Source: Streptomyces tuirus
GTDB lineage: Bacteria > Actinomycetota > Actinomycetes > Streptomycetales > Streptomycetaceae
Length of the DNA: 64,000 nt
Direction of reading: 5' to 3'
Assembly: GCA_018195615.1 (NCBI GenBank)
Contig: JAGTPG010000002.1
Coordinates: 3,042,501-3,106,500 of the forward strand
Of this stretch, positions 44,702 through 55,145 are shown one piece after another; position 1 is the first letter of the stretch, and every line of letters starts with the position of its first letter. A model generated the notes under the pieces. The model was not told the DNA's origin. It did no database searches and saw only the letters and a list, made by a program, of their open reading frames with translations. The position numbers and the translations under genes were made by a program.

Positions 44702-46628
44702 TGGCGGGGCCCATGGGGCGGATGATGGCCGGGGCGGCCCCGACCAGCGCTCGCTGGACTTCAAGGGGTCGGGCAAACGGCTCGTCGCGCAGTTCCGGCC
44801 GGAGCGGCTGACCATCTGGGTGCTGCTGCTGTGCGTGGTGCTGAGCGTCGGCCTCAGCGTCGTCGGGCCCAAGATCCTCGGCAAGGCGACCGACCTGGTC
44901 TTCGCGGGCATCGTCGGGCGGGACATGCCGGAGGGGGCGAGCAAGGAGCAGGTCCTGGAGCAGATGCGGCAGCGCGGGGACGGCGACGTCGCCGACATGC
45001 TGCGCAGCACCGACTTCACCCCGGGCGAGGGCATCGACTTCACCGCCGTCGGGCATGTGCTGCTGCTCGCGCTGGGCGTGTTCCTGGTGGCCGGGCTGCT
45101 GATGGCGGTGGCGACGCGGCTGGTCAACCGGGCCGTCAACCGCACCATGTTCCGGATGCGCGAGGACGTGCAGACGAAGCTGTCGCGCTTGCCGCTGTCG
45201 TACTTCGACCAGCGCCAGCGCGGTGAGGTGCTGTCCCGGGCGACGAACGACATCGACAACATCGGGCAGACGCTCCAGCAGTCGATGGGGCAGCTCATCA
45301 ACTCGGTGCTGACCATCATCGGCGTGCTCGCGATGATGTTCTGGGTCTCCTGGATCCTCGCGCTGGTCGCGCTGGTGACCGTGCCCCTGTCGTTCGTCGT
45401 CGCCACGCGCGTGGGCAAGCGGTCGCAGCCGCACTTCGTGCAGCAGTGGCGTACGACCGGCAAGCTCAACGCGCACATCGAGGAGATGTACACCGGGCAC
45501 GCCCTGGTGAAGGTGTTCGGGCGGCAGGAGGAGTCGGCGAAGCAGTTCGCCGAGCAGAACGAGGCGCTGTACGAGGCCGGGTTCCGGGCGCAGTTCAACA
45601 GCGGGGTCATGCAGCCGCTGATGATGTTCGTGTCGAACCTCAACTACGTGCTGGTCGCGGTCGTCGGCGGGCTGCGGGTCGCCTCCGGGTCGCTGTCCAT
45701 CGGTGACGTGCAGGCCTTCATCCAGTACTCGCGGCAGTTCTCCATGCCGCTGACGCAGGTCGCGTCCATGGCGAACCTGGTGCAGTCGGGTGTCGCCTCG
45801 GCGGAGCGGGTGTTCGAGCTGCTGGACGCGGAGGAGCAGAGCGCCGATCCGGTGCCGGGGGTGCGGCCCGAGGAGCTGCGCGGGCAGGTGGCGCTGGAGA
45901 ACGTGTCGTTCCGGTACGACCCGGACAAGCCGCTGATCGAGGGCCTGTCGCTGAAGGTCGAGCCCGGGCAGACGGTGGCCATCGTCGGGCCGACGGGTGC
46001 GGGCAAGACCACGCTGGTGAACCTGCTGATGCGGTTCTACGACGTCACGGGCGGGCGTATCGCCCTCGACGGGGTCGACATCGCGCGGATGTCCCGGGAC
46101 GAACTGCGCGCCGGCATCGGCATGGTGCTGCAGGACACGTGGCTGTTCGGCGGCACGATCGCGGAGAACATCGCGTACGGGGCGGCCCGGGACGTCACCC
46201 GCGGGGAGATCGAGGAGGCGGCTCGGGCCGCGCACGCGGATCGGTTCATCCGTACGCTGCCGGACGGGTACGACACGGTGATCGACGACGAGGGGACGGG
46301 GGTCAGCGCGGGTGAGAAGCAGCTCATCACCATCGCCCGGGCGTTCCTGTCCGACCCGGTGATCCTGGTGCTGGACGAGGCGACGAGTTCTGTCGACACG
46401 CGCACGGAGGTGCTCATCCAGAAGGCGATGGCCAAACTGGCGCATGGGCGGACCTCGTTCGTCATCGCGCACCGGCTCTCCACGATCCGGGACGCGGACG
46501 CGATTCTGGTCATGGAGAACGGGGCGATCGTCGAGCAGGGCACGCACGGGGAGCTGCTGGCGGCGGACGGTGCTTATGCGCGGCTGTACAAGGCGCAGTT
46601 CGCGCAGGCTGTGGCCGAGGTGGACTGA
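44701..46628 (+). CDS. ABC exporter subunit B (about 642 aa), frame broken
   Basis: Same architecture with an extra segment of about 60 residues between the first two helices (GRDMPEGASKEQVLEQMRQRGDGD). Walker A is GPTGAGKTT and Walker B ILVLDEATSSVD has the catalytic Glu, but the signature reads VSAGEKQL instead of LSGGQ. The two partners therefore share one complete and one degenerate site, complementary to subunit A. The frame breaks at the G run 44731-44734 shortly after ATG 44701. Confidence 0.9.
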
Positions 46629-46679
46629 TTCGCGTTCGGGGGTGCCGCACGGTGTCGTGGTGGCGGCCGCGGCACCGTT

Positions 46680-46729
46680 GTGGCTGGTCGCGCAGTTCCC
46701 CGCGCCCCTGAAGGGCGGCGCGACCAGCC
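46680..46729. terminator. Dispersed repeat copy 2 forming a 12-base hairpin between convergent genes
   Basis: GGCTGGTCGCGC (46682-46693) pairs perfectly with 46718-46729. Its left half is the dispersed repeat also seen at 41239-41268 and 52837-52866. It lies between the ends of the convergent ABC exporter and hrdA genes and can act as a bidirectional terminator, though without a U tract. Confidence 0.6.
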
Positions 46730-46750
46730 CCCACCGAGCCGCAGGCGGCA

Positions 46751-47839
46751 TCAGTCCAGGTAACCCCTCAGCTGGTCCGCGAAAGCGTGGTCCCTCAGTT
46801 TGTTCAGGGTCTTGGACTCGATCTGCCGTATCCGCTCCCTGGTGACGCCGAAGATGCGGCCGATCTCCTCCAGCGTGCGGGGGCGGCCGTCGGCGAGGCC
46901 GTAGCGGAGTTGGACGACCTTGCGCTCCCGCTCCCCCAGGGTCGAAAGGACCGCTTCCAGGTGCTCCTTGAGGAGGAGGAACGCGGCGGATTCGACGGGG
47001 CTGGTGGCGTCGCCGTCCTCGATGAGGTCGCCGAGGGCGACGTCGTCCTCCTCCCCCACGGGCGCGTGCAACGACACCGGCTCCTGGGCGAGGCGGAGCA
47101 CCTCGCTGACGCGCTCCGGGGGCAGGTCCAGGTGCGCGGCGACTTCCTCGGGCGTCGGCTCGTAGCCCCGCTCCTGGAGCATGCGGCGCTGGACGCGGAC
47201 GACCCGGTTGATGAGCTCCACGACGTGGACCGGGACCCGGATGGTGCGGGCCTGGTCGGCCAGGGCGCGGGACATGGCCTGGCGGATCCACCAGGTGGCG
47301 TAGGTGGAGAACTTGTAGCCGCGGGCGTAGTCGAACTTCTCGACGGCCCGGATGAGCCCGAGGTTGCCCTCCTGGACGAGGTCGAGCATGGTCAGGCCGC
47401 GACCGACGTACCGCTTGGCGACGGAGACGACCAGGCGCAGGTTGGCCTCGATGAGCCGGCGTTTGGCCATCCGGCCCATGACGACGAGCCGGTCGAGGTC
47501 CAGCGCCAACTGGCTGTCGAGATCGGGGGTGAGCCGCAGTTTCTCCTCGGCGAACAGTCCGGCCTCGACGCGGCGGGCGAGTTCGACCTCCTCGGCCGCG
47601 GTCAGCAGGGGGATGCGGCCGATCTCCCGCAGGTACTGGCGGAACAGGTCCGAGGAGGGGCTGCCGGTCTCGGTGCGGGCCGGCGGCGGTTCGGCGGGCT
47701 CTGCGGGCTCTGCCGTCTCGATGGCCTCGGCAGGCGGCTCCTCGCTTCCCGGTTCCGTCTCGGGGTGGAGCGTGACGCGGCTCTGCGCCGGGACCGCGGA
47801 GAGGACGTCGTCGTTCTGTGTGAGGGTCTGGGTCTGCAC
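46751..47839 (-). CDS. hrdA: Principal-type sigma-70 factor HrdA (about 362 aa)
   Basis: Group 1/2 sigma factor. Region 1.2 is DLFRQYLREIGRIPLL; region 2 is NLRLVVSVAKRYVGRGLTMLDLVQEGNLGLIRAVEKFDYARGYKFSTYATWWIRQA, with the -10 recognition residues. Region 4 is LRYGLADGRPRTLEEIGRIFGVTRERIRQIESKTLNKLRD for -35 contact. The acidic N-terminus is short (no region 1.1). GTG 47839 has GGAGG eight bases upstream; TTG 47869 is another option. The position next to dnaG corresponds to S. coelicolor hrdA (SCO2465), a non-essential homologue of HrdB. Confidence 0.85.
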   Translation of the reverse strand: MQTQTLTQNDDVLSAVPAQSRVTLHPETEPGSEEPPAEAIETAEPAEPAEPPPARTETGSPSSDLFRQYLREIGRIPLLTAAEEVELARRVEAGLFAEEKLRLTPDLDSQLALDLDRLVVMGRMAKRRLIEANLRLVVSVAKRYVGRGLTMLDLVQEGNLGLIRAVEKFDYARGYKFSTYATWWIRQAMSRALADQARTIRVPVHVVELINRVVRVQRRMLQERGYEPTPEEVAAHLDLPPERVSEVLRLAQEPVSLHAPVGEEDDVALGDLIEDGDATSPVESAAFLLLKEHLEAVLSTLGERERKVVQLRYGLADGRPRTLEEIGRIFGVTRERIRQIESKTLNKLRDHAFADQLRGYLD

Positions 47840-48086
47840 GGGGGCGACCTCCAGGATGATCGCTGCCAAGGCGGGCGGCAGCGGTTCTTCGGGGCGGAGT
47901 CGGCGGCCTCGCCGCTGTCCGTCCCGTACGCGATGAGCGGAACCGCGGGGGATGGGGGCCCGTCGGTGACGGGTCGGCCGCGCTCCGAGGACTCAGGCAC
48001 CGCAACCCAGTGTGGGGTAAGACACACAGTCCCCACGAGGGGCGTGCGATGACTTTTTGCGTCCGGTCCGTGACCGGGCGGTGACG

Positions 48087-50008
48087 TCAGAGCGCGGCGG
48101 CGCCGTGTTCCCGCAGGGTCTGGTCGTACTGCTGGAGGACCCAGAGTTCGTTCTGTACGGCGGCCAGCTGGGCCGGGTCGCCGTGGGTGCCGAGGCGGGT
48201 GAGCTGGCTCTGGATGTCGCGGATGCGGCGTTCGACGGCGCGGCGGCGGACGGTGACCAACTGGGCGCCCGCGTAGACCTCGTCGACCCCCTTCGTGCCC
48301 TTGTGCAGGAGGATCGCCTCGACGGCCAGCTCCGTGACCGTCGCGCGGATGGCGTCGTCCGGGGCGGCCTCGCGGACCTTGACCAGGTAGTCCTGGGGGT
48401 CGTGGACGCCGAGCTCGGCGCCGCCCGCCTCCAGGATGGCCTGGCGTACGGCGGCGTAGGGCGGGGCGGTGAACTCGTCGACGCCGTACGCGTCGAAGGC
48501 CGGGGAGACCAGCTCGGGGCGTTGGAGGGCGAGTTTGAGGAGTTCGCGTTCGGTGGCGTAGACGGGGTTGCGGAGGTTGAGGGCCGGGCCGCGGGGGACG
48601 GCGGACGGCTGGGCGGCGGCGTACTGCTGTGACGCGTGCTGGTGCCGGTCCGGGCCGGGGCCCTTGCCGCCGCGGTCGCGGGCCCAGCGGGCCAGTTGGG
48701 CCACGCGCTTGACCACGAACTGGGTGTCGAGGATGCCGAGCATGCCGGCGAGCTGGACGGCGACCTCGTGCTGGGCGCCGCTGTTCTTGATGCGGGCGAC
48801 GATGGGGGCCGCCTCGTCCAGGGCGGCGGCGCGGCCCGCGGGGGTGTCGAGGTCGTAGCGGGCGACGATCTGGCGGAGGGCGAACTCGAAGAGCGGGGTG
48901 CGGGGTTCGACCAGGTCGGCGACGGCCTCGTCACCCTTGGCGAGGCGCAGGTCGCAGGGGTCCATGCCGTCCGGGGCGATGGCGATGTACGTCTCGGCGG
49001 CGAACTTCTGGTCGTCCTCGAAGGCGCGCAGGGCCGCCTTCTGGCCGGCCGCGTCGCCGTCGAAGGTGAAGATGACGCGGGCCGAGCCGTTGTCCATGAG
49101 GAGGCGCCGGAGGATCTTGATGTGCTCGCCGCCGAAGGCGGTGCCGCAGGTGGCGATGGCTGTCGTGACGCCGGCGAGGTGGCAGGCCATGACGTCCGTG
49201 TAGCCCTCGACGACGACCGCGCGGGACGCCTTGGCGATGTCCTTCTTCGCGAGGTCGATGCCGTAGAGGACCTGGGACTTCTTGTAGATGGCCGTCTCGG
49301 GCGTGTTGAGGTACTTGGGGCCGTTGTCCGCCTCGTACAGCTTGCGGGCGCCGAAGCCGACGACCTCGCCGCCGATGTCGCGGATGGGCCACATCAGGCG
49401 GCCCCGGAAACGGTCGATGGGGCCGCGGCGGCCCTCCTGGGAGAGGCCGGAGAGGAGGAGCTCCTTGTCGGTGAAGCCCTTGCCGCGCAGATAGCGCGTG
49501 AGGTGGTCCCAGCCCTGGGGCTGTAGCCGACGCCGAAGTGGACGGCGGCGGCCTGGTCGAAGCCGCGCTCGGCGAGGAAGACCCGGCCGGTGTCGGCCTC
49601 GGGGGACGTCGCGAGCTGTTCCGCGTACCACTCGGCGGCGATCTTGTGGGCCTCGACCAGGCGGATCCGCTCACCGCGCTGGTGGGAGGGGTTGTACCCG
49701 CCCTCCTCGTAGCGCAGGGTGATGCCCGCCTGGCCGGCCAGGCGCTCGACCGCCTCCGAGAAGGAGAGGTGGTCGATCTTCATCACGAACGTGATGGTGT
49801 CGCCGCCCTCCTGGCAGCCGAAGCAGTGGAACAGCCCCTTGCTGGGGCTGACCTGGAAGGAGGGCGACTTCTCGTCGTGGAACGGGCAGAGACCCTTGAG
49901 GTTGCCGCCGCCCGCGCCCCGCAGCTGGAGGTACTCGGACACCACGGCGTCGATCGGGACCGCGTCCCGTACCGCCTTCACGTCCTCGTCGTTGATCCGT
50001 CCTGCCAC
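48087..50008 (-). CDS. dnaG: DNA primase DnaG (about 640 aa), frame broken
   Basis: The CHC2 zinc finger is CPFHDEKSPSFQVSPSKG with FHCFGCQ (residues 38-65). The catalytic RNA-polymerase/TOPRIM core has VVEGYTDVMACHLAGV and IFTFDGDAAGQKAAL. The C-terminus is the helicase-binding domain (LHKGTKGVDEVYAG). It makes RNA primers at the replication fork. The frame breaks at the G run 49517-49520 where one base is missing (GYSP|QGWDHLTRYL). Because dnaG is essential, this shift is almost certainly a sequencing error and sets the standard for the other breaks. Confidence 0.95.
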
Positions 50009-50056
50009 GCGTGAATTCTACGGTGGCGGACTGACAGCTCTGACGGCTCCCGACGG

Positions 50057-51321
50057 CTATGGGGCGAGGCTGCCGAGCGGCACGTGCGGATCCGCGAGGG
50101 CCTCGGTGTTGACCTGGGCCCTGGAACGGACCAGGCGCTGGATCTTGTCTGTGACGTCCCACACGTTCACGTTCATCCCGGCCAGCACCCGGCCGTCCTT
50201 CACCCAGAACGCGATGAACTCGCGCTTCCCGGCGTCCCCGCGGATCACCACCTGGTCGTACGTCCCGGCCGGCGCCCAGCCGGAGTACTCCATGCCCAGG
50301 TCGTACTGGTCGGAGAAGAAGTAGGGCACACGGTCGTACGTCACATCGTGGCCCAGCATGGAGCGCGCGGCGGCCGGTCCGCCGTTCAGCGCGTTGGCCC
50401 AGTGCTCCACCCGCAGGTTCGTATCGAAGAGGGCGTGGTGGAAGGAGGCCGCGTCGCCGGCCGCGTAGATGTCGGGGTCGGAGGTGCGCAGCCGCTCGTC
50501 GACCACGACGCCCCGCCCTGCGCCCGGTCGGCGATCTCCAGCCCGGCGGCCTCCGCGAGAGCGGTCCGCGGGGCGGCGCCGATCGCGGCCAGGACGTCAT
50601 GCGCCGGGTGCTCCTCGCCGTCGTCGGTGCGGGCCGCGAGGACCATGCCGTCCTGGCCGACGATCTCCGTCAGCCGCCTGCCGAAGTGGAAGCGCACTCC
50701 GTGCTCGCGGTGCAGCTCGGCGAAGAGCCCGCCGAGCTCCGGGCCCAGCGCGCCGTGCAGCGGGGTCGGCCCGTGCTCGACGACCGTGACCTCCGCGCCG
50801 TACGAGCGGGCCGCCGCCGCGACCTCCAGGCCGATCCAGCCGGCGCCCGCGATCACGAGGTGGCCGTTGTCGCGGCCGAGGTTGGTCAGGACGTGTTTGA
50901 GGCGCTCGGCGTGGGCGAGGCGGCGCAGGTGGTGGACGCCGGCCAGGTCCGTGCCCGGGATGTCCAGGCGGCGGGGCTCGGCGCCGGTCGCCAGGAGCAG
51001 CTTGTCGTAGCGGACGACGGTGCCGTCCTCGCCGAAGCGGACCGTCTTCGCCGTGCGGTCGATCGCGTCGACGGTCTGGCCGAGGTGCAGCTCGATGTCG
51101 TTGGCGGCGTACCAGGCCGGCTCGTGCACGAAGACGCTGTCGCGTTCCTCCTTGCCGAGGAGGTAGCCCTTGGACAGCGGCGGGCGCTCGTAGGGGTGGT
51201 CCCGTTCGTCGCAGATCAGTATCACGCGGCCGGTGAAGCCCTCCGCGCGCAGCGTCTCGGCCGCCTTGGCGCCTGCCAGTCCGCCTCCGACGATGACGAA
51301 TGTCTGATCCGCGTCGACCAC
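50057..51321 (-). CDS. FAD-dependent NAD(P) (ferredoxin-type) reductase (about 421 aa), frame broken
   Basis: Two Rossmann motifs: FVIVGGGLAGAKAAETLR (FAD, N-terminus) and LVIAGAGWIGLEVAAAARSYG (NAD(P), about 145). DIYAAGDAASF is the second FAD-binding motif, and the C-terminal domain is that of reductases for ferredoxin or rubredoxin in P450 and dioxygenase systems. The frame breaks at the run 50511-50514 (one C missing). The gene ends 48 bp upstream of the dnaG start on the same strand. The electron acceptor is unknown. Confidence 0.85.
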
Positions 51322-51466
51322 TTGATGCCTCCTCGTAAGGATGTCGCCACTTGCGAGCGTCCCGCACGGAGCGTGATGCGGGAAGAGGGAGTGACCCGAT
51401 CAGGCCACGGAGGGTCACATTCGGGGTCACATGCGCGCGTGCCGGTTTTCCCGTTTCCCGTCAGTC

Positions 51467-52774
51467 TCATGCGTGCCCCGTCAGACGGGCGTGAAGCGAA
51501 CGGGCCGAGGTGTCGGTGAGCGAGGCGATCTGGTCGACGATCACCCGTTTGCGCGCCCGGTCGTCCGCCGCCCGGTCGAACAGCGCGCGGAACTGCGGGT
51601 CCAGACCGTCCGGGGCGCGGGCGGTGAGCGCCTCGGCCAGTTCGGCGACGACGACGCGCTGGTCGGCGCGCAGGCGTTCCTGCTCGGCGCGCTGCATGAC
51701 GTAGCGGTCGGCGACTGCCTTGAGGACGGCGCACTCCATCCGCGTCTCGCGCGGGACGACCAGCTCGGCGGCGTACCGGGTGAGCCGTCCGGCCCCTCCC
51801 CAGTGCCTGAACGGCCTGGGTGGTACCCCACGCGGTGCGGGTCGCGATCTCGGCGGCCAGGCAGAAGCGGCCGATGAGCTGGCTGGTGGCGTCCTTCAGC
51901 CGGGCCTGGGCGACGGCGGTGCCGTCGTAGCCGTGCGGCCACCACTCCTGGGTGAGGAGCCGGTCCAGGGCCTCGGCGAGTTCGGCTGGGTCGGTGCCGG
52001 CGGGTACGTACCGTCCGAGGGCTACCTGGAAGACGTCCTGCCGTTCGGGGTCGGCGTGCAGGCAGTTCGGGTCGATGTGTCCGGCGTGCAGACCGTCCTC
52101 CACGTCGTGCACCGAGTAGGCCACGTCGTCGGACCAGTCCATGACCTGCGCCTCGAAGCAGGTGCGGGTGCCGGGGGCGTCCTTGCGGACCCAGTCGAAG
52201 ACGGGGCGGTCGTCCTCGTAGACGCCGAACTTGTTCGACGCCGCGTCGGTGGGGTGGGCGCCGCGGGCCAGGGGTACTTGGTGGCGGCGTCGAGGGCGGC
52301 GCGGGTGAGGTTGAGGCCGACGGAGCCCTCGGGGGTGAACCGTTTGGGCTCGATGCGGGTGAGGAGCCGGAGGGACTGGGCGTTGCCCTCGAAGCCGCCG
52401 CAGTCGGCCGCGAACTCGTTGAGGGCCTGTTCGCCGTTGTGGCCGAAGGGTGGGTGGCCGAGGTCGTGGGAGAGGCAGGCGGCTTCCACGAGGTCGGGGT
52501 CGCAGCCGAGGGCCGCGCCCAGCTCGCGGCCGACCTGGGCGCATTCCAGGGAGTGGGTCAGGCGGGTGCGCGGGCTGGCGTCCCAGGCCGGGCCCATGGT
52601 GCCGGGCGTGACCACTTGGGTTTTGCCGGCGAGTCTTCGCAGGGCGGCGCTGTGCAGAATCCGGGCTCGGTCACGTTGGAAGGCGGTGCGGCCGGGGCGT
52701 TTGTCTGGTTCCGGGGCCCAGCGGTCGACTGACGTCGGGTCGTAGGCCGGGGGGTGGTTCGTGGTGCCGTCCAT
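51467..52774 (-). CDS. dgt: Deoxyguanosine triphosphate triphosphohydrolase-like protein (about 436 aa), frame broken
   Basis: HD-domain dNTPase. TRLTHSLECAQVGRELG provides the first His, and LSHDLGHPPFGHNGE is the HD signature with extra His. MDWSDDVAYSVHDVEDG provides the last Asp. It hydrolyses dNTPs to deoxynucleoside and triphosphate. Breaks occur near 52265-52267 and at the C run 51793-51796; restoring one base in each gives a normal Streptomyces-length protein. ATG 52774 is the natural start. Confidence 0.9.
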
Positions 52775-52836
52775 GTGACGAACATAGGCGCCTGTGCGTG
52801 TGCCGGGATCTGTTTTCGGGCGTGTGCGGGTGATTT

Positions 52837-52866
52837 GTGGCTGTTCGCGCAGTTCCCCGCGCCCCT
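52837..52866. repeat. Dispersed intergenic repeat, copy 3
   Basis: Thirty bases (GTGGCTGTTCGCGCAGTTCC followed by CCGCGCCCCT) differ from copy 2 at one or two positions. It lies just downstream of the chelatase gene (52873) and upstream of dgt. Confidence 0.7.
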
Positions 52867-52872
52867 AGGGCA

Positions 52873-53642
52873 TCAGGCCGAGGCCAGTTCCCGTGTCGCA
52901 GTCGTGGTCGCCAGTGCCTCGTCGTAACGGTGCAGGAGGAGCTGGGCCATGGCGGGGTGGGTGCCGAGGGGGGCCGCTGCGATCCAGGGGGCTGCCTGGG
53001 CGCACTCCGTGGCGAAGCGGCCGGGGGCCGTGAAGTAGGAGGCGACGGCTATGTGGTGGCGACCCCTTACCAGGAGGGTGCGGACGGCCTCCTGGACCGT
53101 GGGGGTCGCTGCGGAGGCGTAGGCGGGGATGACCGGGACGCCCAGGCGGGCGGCGAGGAGGTGGGCCGTGCGGCCCGTGTCCGTCTTCGCGTCCGGGTCG
53201 CGGGAGCCTGCCGCGGCGAGGACCACCGCGCTGGTGCTACGGGGTGTCCCGCCCCAGCCGGCTTCCGTGAGGCGGGCCTGGAGGGCGTCGACCAGGAGGG
53301 GGTGGGGGCCCAGGGGGCCGCGAGGTGGGTGCGGGCCGGGGAGGCCGCGGCCATCTCGGGGATGTCCTGCTTGACGTGGTAGCCGCGGCTGAGGAGGAGC
53401 GGGACGAGGACCGCTTCCGTGTCTCCGAGGGCGGCGAGCGTGTCGGGGAGCAGGGGCTCGTTCAGTTCGATGTGGCCGAGGCGCACCGGCACGTCGGGGC
53501 GCAGGGCGCGGACCCGGTCGAGGAGTGCGCGGACCGTGCTCAGCGCGCGCGGGTCGCGGCTGCCGTGCGCCACGACGACGAGGGCGGGCGCGGCAGGGCG
53601 GCGGGTGGCGGGCGGCGGGACGAGGCTGAGCTGGCTGGGCAT
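52873..53642 (-). CDS. CbiX/SirB-type sirohydrochlorin chelatase-like protein (about 257 aa), frame broken
   Basis: The first half has ALVVVAHGSRDPRA with the catalytic His, then VPLLLSRGYHVKQDIP with the second His. The second half repeats the fold (TSAVVLAAAGSRDPDAK, IAVASYFTAPGRFA). The enzyme inserts Fe or Co into sirohydrochlorin to give sirohaem. The shift is at the run 53313-53317. Sirohaem is needed for nitrite and sulfite reductases, consistent with nasA 3.5 kb downstream. Confidence 0.8.
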
Positions 53643-53854
53643 GTACCGATGGTCGTGGCGGGACGTTGCCTTCCCGTTGCGTGGGCGTCACGGGTGTTTT
53701 CCGGCGGTTCACCATATGGGATGCGGGGGGTGTGAGGGGCCCTGACCAGGGGCTCCGAGGGTGCGCGTGAAGCTGGTCACGCGCCGGGGAGTGAACCGGG
53801 CGGGGCGATCGGGCGTCCTGGAAGGTCGAGGCCGACCTGGGGAGGGGACCGTCG

Positions 53855-54539
53855 ATGCGCCATGTAAAGGTGCGCAGACCGCGGCTGCCGCGTACCCGTC
53901 GAGGGCAGCGGCGGCTGGTGCAGGCCGTGATGGCCGGGTGTGTGCTCGCGCTGCTCCCGGCGACCTGGATGTACGCGGTGGCGGGTGACCGGCTGCGGAC
54001 GGCCGCGGATGTGCCGCGTACCGATGTCGCCGTGGTGTTCGGGCCGGGCTGTGGGACGGGGAGCCCTCGCCGTACCTCGCGCACCGGCTGGACGCGGCGG
54101 CCGAGCTGTACCGGAAGGGGCGGGTCGAGGTGGTGCTCGTCACCGGGGACAACAGCCGCGAGGACTACGACGAGCCGGACGCGATGCGTGTGTATTTGAC
54201 GCGACACGGCGTGCCCGACGGGCGGATCGTGAGCGACTACGCGGGGTTCGACACCTGGGACTCCTGTGTGCGCGCGAAGAAGATCTTCGGTGTGGACGAG
54301 GCCGTGCTGATCAGCCAGGGGTTCCACATCCGGCGGGCGGTGGCCCTGTGCCAGGCGGCGGGGGTCGAGTCGTACGGGGTCGGGGTGGACGCCGTGCATG
54401 ACGCGACCTGGTACTACGGGGCGCCCGGGAGATCCTGGCCGCCGGGAAGGCGGCTCTGGACGCGGTGTTCCGGCCGGATCCGCGGTTCCTCGGGCCTCAA
54501 GAGCCGGGCGTGGAGCGGGCGTTGGCCACGACCGAATAG
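53855..54539 (+). CDS. SanA/YdcF-family (DUF218) membrane-anchored protein (about 228 aa), frame broken
   Basis: One N-terminal hydrophobic helix (VMAGCVLALLPATWMYAVAG) is followed by the DUF218 fold: DVAVVFG, VEVVLVTGDNSREDYDEP, VSDYAGFDTWDSC, VLISQGFHIRRAVALCQ. SanA in enterics affects envelope integrity and vancomycin sensitivity. Breaks near 54041-54043 and 54421-54424 each need one added G. The stop is TAG 54537-54539. Confidence 0.8.
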
Positions 54540-54707
54540 CTCTCGGACGAATCCGGACTTTCTCCCTTGATGGGTTTGACGCGCTCATTTCACCCCGCGC
54601 GTGAAATCGGCGGTGAGCGCTCTGCGTGGTCGACTCATCACGCTTAGTGTCTTCGTCGTGCGGCGGCGGATCGGGCCGCCGCCGCGAACTGGGGGAAAGG
54701 ACATCTG

Positions 54708-55016
54708 ATGACTCGACTTCGCTCCGCGCTGGTGATGGCCGCCGCGGGCGCGCTGCTGGCCGTGCCGGCCGCCATGGGGACCGCTTCGGCGGCGCCCGTG
54801 GCCGCCGAAGCGGTCAAGGCCCCGGAGCCGGGCTGCGCGAAGCTCGGCGCCTATGGCCAGTGGTGGGCCGACATCCACAACGTGTGCGGGCACACCATCT
54901 CCGCCAGCGTGGAAGTCGACGGCTGGGACCCGTCGTGCATCCAGATCGGCCCGGGCGGGGTCGGCAGGATCGGACTGGACGTCGGCGACGAGCCGTACTA
55001 CGCGTACGAGTGCTGA
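54708..55016 (+). CDS. Secreted four-cysteine protein resembling tendamistat-type alpha-amylase inhibitors (102 aa)
   Basis: A Sec signal (VMAAAGALLAVPAAMGTASA, residues 9-28) is followed by a mature chain with four cysteines. Their spacing, C-x16-C-x16-C-x24-C, is close to the two-disulfide pattern of Streptomyces tendamistat/Haim inhibitors, and CGHTISASVEV and CIQIGPGGVGRI correspond to their central strands. The inhibitory Trp-Arg-Tyr is not present; WWA is at a similar position, so amylase inhibition is not assured. The gene has GGGGGAAAGGA upstream of ATG 54708. Confidence 0.55.
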   Translation: MTRLRSALVMAAAGALLAVPAAMGTASAAPVAAEAVKAPEPGCAKLGAYGQWWADIHNVCGHTISASVEVDGWDPSCIQIGPGGVGRIGLDVGDEPYYAYEC

Positions 55017-55145
55017 CCCGGGACGTGCCCTGACCAGGCACGGCTCATGAAGGTGGCCGGGGGCGGGAGCGCGGCCGTGCGCTCCGCGTCCCGTCCCCGG
55101 CTTCTCCGGCCGTCCCGGCCTTTCCGGCCGTCCGGTGCCCGGCCG

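Noticed and set aside
42878..45643. Minus-strand open frame of about 920 codons
   Set aside because: It is antisense to both ABC exporter genes, with low-complexity composition.
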